Positions 41,293 to 47,672 of a stretch of DNA of 47,672 bases are shown here, piece by piece (position 1 is the stretch's first letter; every line of letters begins with the position of its first letter). Position numbers and translations under genes: made by a program. The notes below the pieces were generated by a model. It saw only the letters and a list, made by a program, of their open reading frames with translations, had not been told where the DNA came from and searched no databases. This stretch comes from Alphaproteobacteria bacterium UBA1908 (GTDB taxonomy: Bacteria > Pseudomonadota > Alphaproteobacteria > Caedimonadales > UBA1908). The stretch spans positions 1 to 47,672 of the forward strand of contig DDGG01000027.1 in assembly GCA_002337525.1 (NCBI GenBank), written 5' to 3'.

Positions 41293-41943
41293 TCACAGGT
41301 TTCCTTGCAAAGAATAGGTAATCGGAATGCTATAATACCGTTTCTGACAGTTCTTGTTGCCTTTTGAAAAACGCCATTTCTTCAGAACATCAACGGCCTG
41401 ATCGTCAAGACACTTATGGTGTGTAGATTCCACAATCGCCGTCTGAACAACCTTCCCCTCAGGATTGACCTCAACAGAAAAAAGCCCCTTGCCTTCCCAT
41501 TTTTTACGACGAGCAAGTTTTGGATACTGAGGCCTGGGCGCATAAAGAGGAAGATCTTTTTCCCCCTCACAAACTGTATGGGAGTGAGAAACGCCTTGAC
41601 CCAACTTCTTGTGATCCGAGATCTCAATTCTTTTCTCTGTTTTGCCCGACACTTTTGGTTTTTGGCTTTGTGATGTGGTCTTTCGTGTATTTGCAACAAT
41701 TTTCTTTTTTGGGGCCTGTTTAGCGATCTCCCCTTCCCTGTTTTGGCGAAAATCTTGAGAAGTATCCTGTTGCTTAATGGTCAGGGGAGCTTCCTCAATC
41801 CAGGAAACCTCTATCAAGGGTGTCGGAGGCTCTTTAGAAAGTTCCAATGAAGAAGAGCCCCGGGTTGAAATCAAAAAGCCTCCGACAAAACAAGTATGCA
41901 TTAAGAAAGAGCCTAACAATGCTAAAAAATTCAGGTTCTTCAT
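41293..41943 (-). CDS. tonB: TonB energy-transducing protein
   Basis: 216 residues. An N-terminal membrane helix (LALLGSFLMHTCFVGGFLIS) is followed by a Lys/Gln/Thr-rich periplasmic linker and a C-terminal TonB domain: YPKLARRKKWEGKGLFSVEV, then CLDDQAVDVLKKWRFSKGNK. It links ExbBD to outer-membrane receptors. The linker is Lys-rich rather than Pro-rich. The ATG overlaps the receptor stop by 4 bp (ATGA), so it belongs to the B12-regulated operon. Confidence 0.9.
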   Translation of the reverse strand: MKNLNFLALLGSFLMHTCFVGGFLISTRGSSSLELSKEPPTPLIEVSWIEEAPLTIKQQDTSQDFRQNREGEIAKQAPKKKIVANTRKTTSQSQKPKVSGKTEKRIEISDHKKLGQGVSHSHTVCEGEKDLPLYAPRPQYPKLARRKKWEGKGLFSVEVNPEGKVVQTAIVESTHHKCLDDQAVDVLKKWRFSKGNKNCQKRYYSIPITYSLQGNL

Positions 41944-43805
41944 GTTTGAAGCCTCAGGCCTATTAAAATTTCTCGACCTCGTGCACCATATCCAAAAACA
42001 TCTTCGTAAGTAGCATTAAAGATGTTTTCCATACGCCCATAAAGACGAAAATTCTCATTGATATCATACTGAAGACCCGCCCTGAAAAGCGTATAGGCCC
42101 CAAGATCAACAACACGGCGAGGAACAGTCCCAAAGTCATAATCTTTGCGCCTGCTTTTAAAAGTAGCCTCAATAAAGGCAGAACTCTCTTTTGTAGGTCG
42201 GTATGAAAAAGAAGTCTGAACTTTATGACGTGCTACTCTGATGGGTACACGAAACTGATCCGAGGGTCTCGACCGCGTATAGCTGTATATTGTCTTAATC
42301 GTCAGGTCATTGACAGGAGTTAAAGTCAACCCGGCTTCCAGACCTTGTAACGTCCTTTCTCCCTGATTTAGTGTTGTATACACACCTTCAGAAGCTCTTT
42401 CGGATCCAATTAAATTCTTGATTTTCGTATGGAAAAAACTAATCTGCCCAGAAGTTTTCCAGCGAATACACTTTACTTTGATCCCTCCTTCAAAGGTTTG
42501 ACTTTTTTCTGGATGGAGTTTTTTATTTGGCATCTGCACGGGAGGTAAACCATATAAATCAATCAAGTTTGGAAACTTAATCCCCTGACCTTCCTTGATA
42601 TACACAGCAAAATTATCTAAAGCCTGCCACGATAAACTTACAGATTGTGTCACATGCGTTCCCGAAAAACTGTGGTGATGGCTTATCCCTTTTACAAGAA
42701 AAATAAAACGTTCTGCAGGAATCATTTTTACTGAAGATGAAAGTCTTTGAAGATTTGATGTTCGGGACGATGAAACAGGGCCTTTTAAAGATTCGTGATA
42801 TCCATAATATCCTGCTGACATGAAAAATTTTTCTGAAGGATTCCACTGAACACCATAAGAAAGCGAGTTGTTATTGGACTTATTTTGATAAGGAAAAGAA
42901 GGAGATATATTGATTACTTTATTATATAGATATCCCAGCTTAAGCTCATGTGTCCAGTCCCCGGAAGGCATCCACAAAAATTGAGGGGATATACGCGTTT
43001 GTCGATAAAGCAGGCGGTCATGAGAAAAATGTGGAATTCCCTGCCGAAAACGATCAACTAATGTTGTATGTTTACTGGTTGACGCAATCAATCGAGCTTC
43101 AAACTTATCCGAGAAAAGGTAACCTACATTTGTTGTAGCAGAATGAGTCATGGCCTCATCACCCACAAAATTACCAAGAAGTTTATTTTGTTGACGCGTC
43201 AGACCTGTTTTATGCATGCCGACCCCCAGATAAAAATCTGTTTTTTCCTTTTCACCAGAAAAACGTGTGTGAAATCGCGTTGACCTTAAAGATCCTAACT
43301 CAGCGAGACCAGAAGCCTTTATGGGGCCTTTTCCCTGTTGTGTTTTAAGAGAAATATTACCTCCAACGGGAGCACTGTCATTTTGTTGAGAAGAAGGGCC
43401 AGCCTCTATCACAAGCTGCTCAAAATCATCTTTCATGATCCTGGAAAAATCAAAGCGCCCCAAATCAAGAGGCGCCATTACTTCCAGCCCATCCATAGAA
43501 ATGGTCGTATGGTCAGTTGACGTCCCTCGCACAGTCGCCAGAAGAGACTTTCCTCTTCCCCAAGAAGAAATCTGGAGGAACGGAGAGCTTCTTAAGGTAT
43601 CATCAAGAGATGACTGCTGGTTTTCAGCAAGATCAACAGGATGATCTAATAAAGCATTTGTATCTAATAATGATGTCCCCGACACATGAACTTCACCCAG
43701 TGCGTGATGTGGTTTGGAAGAAGGATCATCTGCCAAAATTTTAAAACAAGGATTCGACACAAAATACGTTAGTATGAAGTAAGGGAATAGTTTGAGGCGT
43801 TCCAT
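41940..43805 (-). CDS. btuB: TonB-dependent outer-membrane receptor, probably vitamin B12 receptor (BtuB-like)
   Basis: 621 residues. A short signal sequence precedes an N-terminal plug domain (SLDDTLRSSPFLQISSWGRG, then TTISMDGLEVMAPLDLGRFD and APVGGNISLKTQQGKG), and a beta barrel of about 460 residues ends GREILIGLRLQT. The length matches BtuB. The plug sequence alone does not prove the substrate; the cobalamin riboswitch directly upstream does most of the work. The C-terminal residue is Thr, not the usual aromatic. It forms an operon with tonB. Confidence 0.85.
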   Translation of the reverse strand: MERLKLFPYFILTYFVSNPCFKILADDPSSKPHHALGEVHVSGTSLLDTNALLDHPVDLAENQQSSLDDTLRSSPFLQISSWGRGKSLLATVRGTSTDHTTISMDGLEVMAPLDLGRFDFSRIMKDDFEQLVIEAGPSSQQNDSAPVGGNISLKTQQGKGPIKASGLAELGSLRSTRFHTRFSGEKEKTDFYLGVGMHKTGLTRQQNKLLGNFVGDEAMTHSATTNVGYLFSDKFEARLIASTSKHTTLVDRFRQGIPHFSHDRLLYRQTRISPQFLWMPSGDWTHELKLGYLYNKVINISPSFPYQNKSNNNSLSYGVQWNPSEKFFMSAGYYGYHESLKGPVSSSRTSNLQRLSSSVKMIPAERFIFLVKGISHHHSFSGTHVTQSVSLSWQALDNFAVYIKEGQGIKFPNLIDLYGLPPVQMPNKKLHPEKSQTFEGGIKVKCIRWKTSGQISFFHTKIKNLIGSERASEGVYTTLNQGERTLQGLEAGLTLTPVNDLTIKTIYSYTRSRPSDQFRVPIRVARHKVQTSFSYRPTKESSAFIEATFKSRRKDYDFGTVPRRVVDLGAYTLFRAGLQYDINENFRLYGRMENIFNATYEDVFGYGARGREILIGLRLQT

Positions 43806-43904
43806 ATAAAGCTCCGTAATATTGCAGCATAAAATGCCACTAACTACGTAATGCTTTATCGCAAAAGGTAAACGTCATTTCTATGTCACCCGCACAGAAA
43901 AAGA

Positions 43905-44130
43905 GTGGCTTTCCTGGCAGGTTTCCTGGCTCACGCATCATCATTTTATCAAACCTTCCCGGAATATTTGAGTCCAATCGGAAATCATTTTCCAGTGGTT
44001 TATTTTGATAAAACTCAGCGTCTACAGTTACGGGGATAGCTGTGATAAGGACATTTAAGGAAAGGATTGATTTCCCCAACAGTGTCTTCACATTCCCTTT
44101 TAACCTCGCAAGAGGCACCAAGACATTTCC
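43905..44130 (-). promoter_or_regulatory. Cobalamin (AdoCbl) riboswitch
   Basis: On the minus strand, in order: GGTGCCTCTTGCGAGGTTAA and AAAGGGAATGTGAAGACACT (P3-P6 core blocks), CAGCTATCCCCGTAACTGTA with GACGCTGAG, CCACTGG, GGGAAGG, GATGATGCGTGAGCCAGGAA and the B12 box end ACCTGCC at about 43913. These are the conserved elements of the class in the right order. The RNA leader continues to about 43806 and contains a TGTGCGGGTGACA stretch that may be the regulatory hairpin over the start of the receptor gene. It represses the btuB-tonB operon when B12 is plentiful. An ORF of 100 codons inside it is spurious. Confidence 0.95.
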
Positions 44131-44213
44131 TAAAATACCCATAATTTATTCTCTGTCAAGAACAACAAAAAACTTGACCAGGATAAAGAAAAAGGTCATC
44201 TTCACATTTGGTT

Positions 44214-44290
44214 GGGCCTGTAGTTCAGTTGGTTAGAACACACCGCTCATAACGGTGGAGTCGTAGGTTCGAGTCCTTCCGGGCCCACCA
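44214..44290 (+). tRNA. tRNA with CAU anticodon (probably Ile2, lysidine-modified; elongator Met possible)
   Basis: 77 bases, encoded CCA at 44288-44290. The acceptor stem GGGCCTG pairs with CGGGCCC (one G-U). The D arm is TAGTTCAGTTGGTTAGAA, the anticodon arm CACCGCTCATAACGGTG with loop CTCATAA, and the T arm AGGTTCGAGTCCT. The overall sequence resembles alphaproteobacterial tRNA-Ile(CAU) more than Met, as I recall them. TilS recognition elements would settle it. No clear promoter is seen; TTGACC lies near 44174. Confidence 0.92.
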
Positions 44291-44333
44291 TTTCACATCT
44301 TTCTTCCGCAACAAATATCTTTTTTCACTGGCT

Positions 44334-44349
44334 TGGCACACAATCTGCA
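44334..44349 (+). promoter_or_regulatory. Sigma-54-like promoter of the flgF-flgG-flgA-flgH operon
   Basis: TGGCACACAATCTGCA, with GG and GC ten bases apart and only one mismatch in the -12 TTGC element. The -12 GC is 37 bp before the flgF start, the same geometry as the site before fliK (21762-21777). Confidence 0.72.
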
Positions 44350-44384
44350 TATTCTTTTTCAGATTTTTTAACGACGAGGACGAG

Positions 44385-45113
44385 ATGACTGAACTTTCTT
44401 CAAACGTTGCGCTTTCTTCGCAAATGGTTCTTCAACGAGATTTTGAAATTACCACAAACAATATTGCGAATATGAAGACAGGCGGATTTGAGCGACGCCT
44501 TATGCCTTACAGTGAAGCAAAAGTGAACCCGGCTCTTGGTAAGAAATATTCCTTTGTTGAAGATCTTGCTGTGATTCGTGATCTATCCCCTGGTGTTCTT
44601 CAATCAACAGGAGACCCTTTTCACGTATATGCAAGCCAGGGATATTTTGGGGTAAATACACCAGAGGGGGTTCGTTACACAAAAAATGGCGCCTTCACAT
44701 TGAATGACGAGAGCATGCTTGTAACCGCTCAGGGGCACCCGGTTTTGGATAATAACAATGCACCGATTATTCTTCCAGAAGGCACTGTTACCATTAACAT
44801 CGCCAGTGATGGCACTATTTCAGACCAGAACGGCCTTATTGCTCAGTTAGGGCGCTTTAATTTTGAGAATCCATATGACATGACAGCCCTGGAAGACACA
44901 CTTTTTGAAACACAACAGGCGGCCTTTGAAGATACCAAAGCACGTATTACGCAGGGTGGGTATGACGGGGGAAATGTAAATCCTGTTATCGAGACCACAA
45001 AGATGACGTATCTTTTGCGGCGCATTCAACATACTCAAAAAATTATTGAGGGGAACTCTCAACTTGAATCAATGACAACCCAAAAACTTTTAAAAACGGC
45101 TTCTGCAGCCTAG
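44385..45113 (+). CDS. flgF: Flagellar basal-body rod protein FlgF
   Basis: 242 residues. A proximal-rod axial protein. N-terminal motif ITTNNIANMKTGGFERRLMP, centre YFGVNTPEGVRYTKNGAFTL, and C-terminal helix ending MTYLLRRIQHTQKIIEGN. The start has GACGAGGACGAG upstream. It leads the rod-ring operon after a sigma-54-like promoter. Confidence 0.93.
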   Translation: MTELSSNVALSSQMVLQRDFEITTNNIANMKTGGFERRLMPYSEAKVNPALGKKYSFVEDLAVIRDLSPGVLQSTGDPFHVYASQGYFGVNTPEGVRYTKNGAFTLNDESMLVTAQGHPVLDNNNAPIILPEGTVTINIASDGTISDQNGLIAQLGRFNFENPYDMTALEDTLFETQQAAFEDTKARITQGGYDGGNVNPVIETTKMTYLLRRIQHTQKIIEGNSQLESMTTQKLLKTASAA

Positions 45114-45148
45114 ATTTTAATAATAAAGATTAGAAAAAGGAGATCACC

Positions 45149-45940
45149 ATGACAGAGAGAGCCCTGGGAAATGCTGCTTCCGGCATGCTTGCTATGCAAA
45201 CATACACAGAAACTGTCAGCAATAATATCGCGAACATGAAAACAACTGGCTACAAAGAGAAAAAAGCTCTTTTTGGAACAATGATTTCTCATGACATGTC
45301 ACGTTCGGGTTCGCTTTCTTCTTCATCAGGAACCGTTATCCCAACAGGAATCCAGATTGGGTTAGGTGTCAAAACAATGGGGGTCACAACTATCCAAAAA
45401 CAGGGAAGCGCTATCCAAACAGAAAATCCTTATCATATTTCTATTCAAGGTAATGGCTTTTTCCAAATCGAACTTCCATCAGGAGACATCGCCTATACCC
45501 GTGATGGAACCTTTGAAAAAAATGCTGATGGAGCACTTGTTACCCAGGACGGATTTACAGTCATGCCGGGTATCAATATTCCCCAGGATGCTATTTGGGT
45601 AAAAATTAATAGCAACGGTGAAGTTTTCGCTAAAATGCCTGGCAACATTGAGCCTCAAAATCTGGGTGAAATCGAGCTTGTTTCCTTCGCCAATCCTTCA
45701 GGACTTGAAAGTATCGAAAGCAACCTTCTTCTGGAAACACCTGCTTCCGGTGCGCCTTTAGCCGGACAGGCCGGTGTTGAAGGGTTTGGAAAAATCCTTC
45801 AGGGTTTTTATGAAGGGTCAAATGTAAATTCTGTCGTTGCTATTACAGACTTGATTGAAGCTCAGAGAGGATTTGAACTCAACTCAAAAGCAGCCAAAGC
45901 CACCGACGAAATGCTGGCACAGCTGAAAAATATAGCTTAG
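45149..45940 (+). CDS. flgG: Flagellar distal rod protein FlgG
   Basis: 263 residues, the usual FlgG length. N-terminal SNNIANMKTTGYKEKKALFG, centre FQIELPSGDIAYTRDGTFEK, and the C-terminal motif EGSNVNSVVAITDLIEAQRG followed by FELNSKAAKATDEML, very characteristic. AAAAGGAGAT upstream supports the start. It is 35 bp after flgF. Confidence 0.96.
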   Translation: MTERALGNAASGMLAMQTYTETVSNNIANMKTTGYKEKKALFGTMISHDMSRSGSLSSSSGTVIPTGIQIGLGVKTMGVTTIQKQGSAIQTENPYHISIQGNGFFQIELPSGDIAYTRDGTFEKNADGALVTQDGFTVMPGINIPQDAIWVKINSNGEVFAKMPGNIEPQNLGEIELVSFANPSGLESIESNLLLETPASGAPLAGQAGVEGFGKILQGFYEGSNVNSVVAITDLIEAQRGFELNSKAAKATDEMLAQLKNIA

Positions 45941-45957
45941 AACAGAGTGAGAAAATA

Positions 45958-46824
45958 ATGATAATGTTAAGCGATCATACTTTGAAATACCCGCTAGCAA
46001 AATGGATTATAGGCCTTGTAACGGGGGTTGTCCTTTTTACAGGCTTTCTGGGGTATACTTTCCCGGCAAGAGCTCAAATCAAGCGCCTGGCCGATTTACC
46101 GACCTCTCGCAAAATCGTCCAAAAATCAACTCTTTTGCCACAGACACAGCCTCTTCTTAAAACTCTGCCTGAAAGTCTTTTGGTTTCCCTGGTACATTCT
46201 TATCTCGAAGAACAGGGCCTTTTAAATGCTCAAATCACCTTTGACCAAAACTCTTTAAAAGCGGCTCTTCCTTATAAAGAATCTGACGACCTAAAAATCA
46301 TTGGCTTTGATCTTAATCCGTCTCAAACACGTCTTACAATGATTTTGGGGTCCCTTCTTCATCCTAAAACTAAAATAACACTACAAGCCAGTATAGAATC
46401 CCTTGTTGAAATTCCTGTTCTTCGTCATACCATCCCTATTGATCACCTGGTCAATGCAGAAGATATTCACTTTGTTAAAGTACCTTCTCGCAAAGTTTCC
46501 CGTCATGTTGTTTCGAAAACGGAAGATTTGATCGGATCTTTTGTAAGGCCCGGTGCCGCACGGCCTAATCGCCCCTTGAAACAAATAGACCTTCAAAAAC
46601 CCCAACTCATAAAACGCGGACAAAATGTTGCTCTTCGCGTTAACCACCATAAAATCAAGATGGAAATGTTGGTAAAAGCCCTTGAAAATGGTGAAAAAGG
46701 CCAGCGCATCCGTCTTTTAAATACAGAGACCAACCGCACTCTTCAAGCCACAGTCACTGACCAGGGACAGGCTGAAATAAATCTGACAAAACCCCTTATC
46801 CTTGCAGAAGGAGGCCTCTCATGA
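45958..46824 (+). CDS. flgA: Flagellar P-ring assembly chaperone FlgA
   Basis: 288 residues. An N-terminal membrane/signal segment (WIIGLVTGVVLFTGFLGYTF) directs export to the periplasm. The C-terminal half has the SAF/ChapFlgA domain: VPVLRHTIPIDHLVNAEDIH-like sequence (IPVLRHTIPIDHLVNAED), DLIGSFVRPGAARPNRPLK, and ALENGEKGQRIRLLNTETNR. It helps FlgI assemble the P ring. The stop overlaps the flgH start by 4 bp. Confidence 0.92.
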   Translation: MIMLSDHTLKYPLAKWIIGLVTGVVLFTGFLGYTFPARAQIKRLADLPTSRKIVQKSTLLPQTQPLLKTLPESLLVSLVHSYLEEQGLLNAQITFDQNSLKAALPYKESDDLKIIGFDLNPSQTRLTMILGSLLHPKTKITLQASIESLVEIPVLRHTIPIDHLVNAEDIHFVKVPSRKVSRHVVSKTEDLIGSFVRPGAARPNRPLKQIDLQKPQLIKRGQNVALRVNHHKIKMEMLVKALENGEKGQRIRLLNTETNRTLQATVTDQGQAEINLTKPLILAEGGLS

Positions 46825-47576
46825 CCTTTCCAAAAAACATTCTGTTGATCTCGGCCTGTGCCCTGGTAACCAGTGCCTGCCAAACTGTGGAACAGCTATC
46901 CCGTATTAATGATCTGCCCCCTATTACGCAGATTCAAAATCCAACAGCACATCCCAACTACCGTCCCGTCACAATGCCAATGCCATCGCCCGAAGAACCA
47001 CAAACAAACGTTCGTCACGTCAACTCTTTATGGCAACCGGGTGCACGGGCCTTTTTCAAGGACCAGCGAGCCCACCGTGTAGGGGACATTCTAACAGTTA
47101 ATATCAATATCAATGATACTGCTGACATCACCAATACAACAACAAGGTCCCGGGAAACGGGTGAAAAATTTGGTGCAGAGAATCTTTTTGGGCTGGAAAC
47201 ACAACTTACAAAAGTTCTCCCGGAAGGTGTTGACCCTGCAAAACTGGTTGGTATCTCAAATAAACCAACTCACAAAGGAACCGGGACGATTAAAAGAACA
47301 GAAAAAATTAATATGAAATTTGCCGCCAGCATTGTTCAGGTTCTTCCTAATGGTAATCTGGTTGTCGCAGGTCGCCAGGAAACACGTGTTAATTATGAAG
47401 TCCGTGAAATGGTCCTGACAGGCATTGTACGACCCGAAGATATAAGCTCTGCCAACACGATCCCCTACGAAAAAATTGCAGAAGCCCGTATTTCCTATGG
47501 TGGGCGCGGTCAAATTAATGATATGCAACAGCCACCTTACGGCCAGCAAATTCTTAATGCGCTCTCTCCGTTTTAG
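46821..47576 (+). CDS. flgH: Flagellar L-ring lipoprotein FlgH
   Basis: 251 residues. Lipoprotein signal with lipobox (LVTSAC, Cys20) for outer-membrane anchoring. Family signatures are SLWQPGARAFFKDQRAHRVG, DILTVNININDTADITNTTT, LPNGNLVVAGRQETRVNYE and the final RPEDISSANTIPYEKIAEAR, then ISYGGRGQINDMQQPPYGQQ. It forms the L ring around the rod. The ATGA overlap with flgA indicates coupled translation. Confidence 0.96.
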   Translation: MTFPKNILLISACALVTSACQTVEQLSRINDLPPITQIQNPTAHPNYRPVTMPMPSPEEPQTNVRHVNSLWQPGARAFFKDQRAHRVGDILTVNININDTADITNTTTRSRETGEKFGAENLFGLETQLTKVLPEGVDPAKLVGISNKPTHKGTGTIKRTEKINMKFAASIVQVLPNGNLVVAGRQETRVNYEVREMVLTGIVRPEDISSANTIPYEKIAEARISYGGRGQINDMQQPPYGQQILNALSPF

Positions 47577-47590
47577 GAGAGGGCCTCTCC
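47576..47590 (+). terminator. Short GC hairpin after flgH
   Basis: GGAGAG and CTCTCC flank GGC directly after the flgH stop codon. No T-run follows, so it may protect the 3' end or be a weak terminator. Confidence 0.4.
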
Positions 47591-47606
47591 AGAAATATTG
47601 GTGCGC

Positions 47607-47672
47607 CCTTGCTCTTCAAAGCCTGGATCGTGACGTGTCGACCTGCGGCCTCCTCACGATGACGGAGAAATA
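47607..47672 (-). repeat. Dispersed palindromic repeat, copy E (inverted, cut by window edge)
   Basis: The minus strand reads TTTCTCCGTCATCGTGAGG, then the core ending GTCACGATCCAGGC and TTTGAAG, identical in type to copies C and D but in the opposite direction. It continues beyond the window. Confidence 0.8.

Noticed and set aside
43840..44142. 100-codon minus-strand ORF upstream of the TonB receptor
   Set aside because: It coincides with the cobalamin riboswitch; conserved RNA blocks explain the sequence and there is no recognisable protein.

Overview
The window reads as chromosomal DNA of an AT-rich alphaproteobacterium, most likely a host-associated lineage of the Holosporales/Paracaedibacter type. 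The order-level placement is inference. The class is supported by a circularly permuted (two-piece) ssrA gene, by ssb-gyrA-coaD and ihfB-lapA...accD-folC gene orders, and by a TIGR01459-type HAD protein. Coding density is high. There are many nutrient transporters (DASS-like, AGCS alanine symporter, MFS, BrnQ, LysE family, a B12-type TonB receptor) and an unusual number of Sec-exported proteins of unknown function. No trp genes lie between lapA and accD, where many relatives keep them. Together these suggest a flagellated bacterium that imports much of what it needs.

Layout. 1-3.4 kb: a truncated transporter with an N-terminal cyclic-nucleotide-binding-like domain, a HAD hydrolase, a CorC/CNNM protein and BolA. 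3.5-7.1 kb: two large exported proteins of unknown function. 7.3-11.4 kb: alanine symporter, MFS transporter, endonuclease III, a lipoprotein. 11.5-17.6 kb (minus strand): coaD, gyrA, ssb, brnQ, a LysE-family exporter. 17.9-21.8 kb (minus): hook operon fliK-flgD-flgE behind a sigma-54-like promoter. 22-25 kb: ihfB, lapA, accD, folC. 24.8-29 kb (minus): an exported Sel1-like protein overlapping folC antisense, rarA, a Do/DegP protease. 29-33.4 kb is accessory: small exported proteins, a winged-helix replication-type protein divergent from an HTH/S24-like repressor, a LuxR-type signal-binding domain without a DNA-binding domain, and a decayed acyltransferase fragment. 33.4-38.3 kb: an exported PTP-like phytase, the Sua5-type tRNA t6A enzyme, exported unknowns, a class II aldolase. 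38.3-41.3 kb: etfBA and ssrA, flanked by copies of a dispersed palindromic repeat. 41.3-44.1 kb: a cobalamin riboswitch controlling a TonB-dependent receptor and tonB. 44.2-47.6 kb: a CAU-anticodon tRNA and a flgF-flgG-flgA-flgH operon behind a second sigma-54-like promoter; another repeat copy closes the window.

Functional links. The two flagellar operons, about 22 kb apart, share a GG-N10-GC promoter signature and so are probably one sigma-54-dependent class making hook, distal rod and L/P rings. The riboswitch-receptor-TonB unit is a self-contained B12 uptake module. The 30-33 kb block resembles the control region of a small phage- or plasmid-derived element fused to a signal-sensing protein, and it borders a gene for a phytase-like phosphatase whose known relatives include secreted virulence proteins. 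That 30-34.5 kb stretch is the best candidate for an undescribed accessory system.
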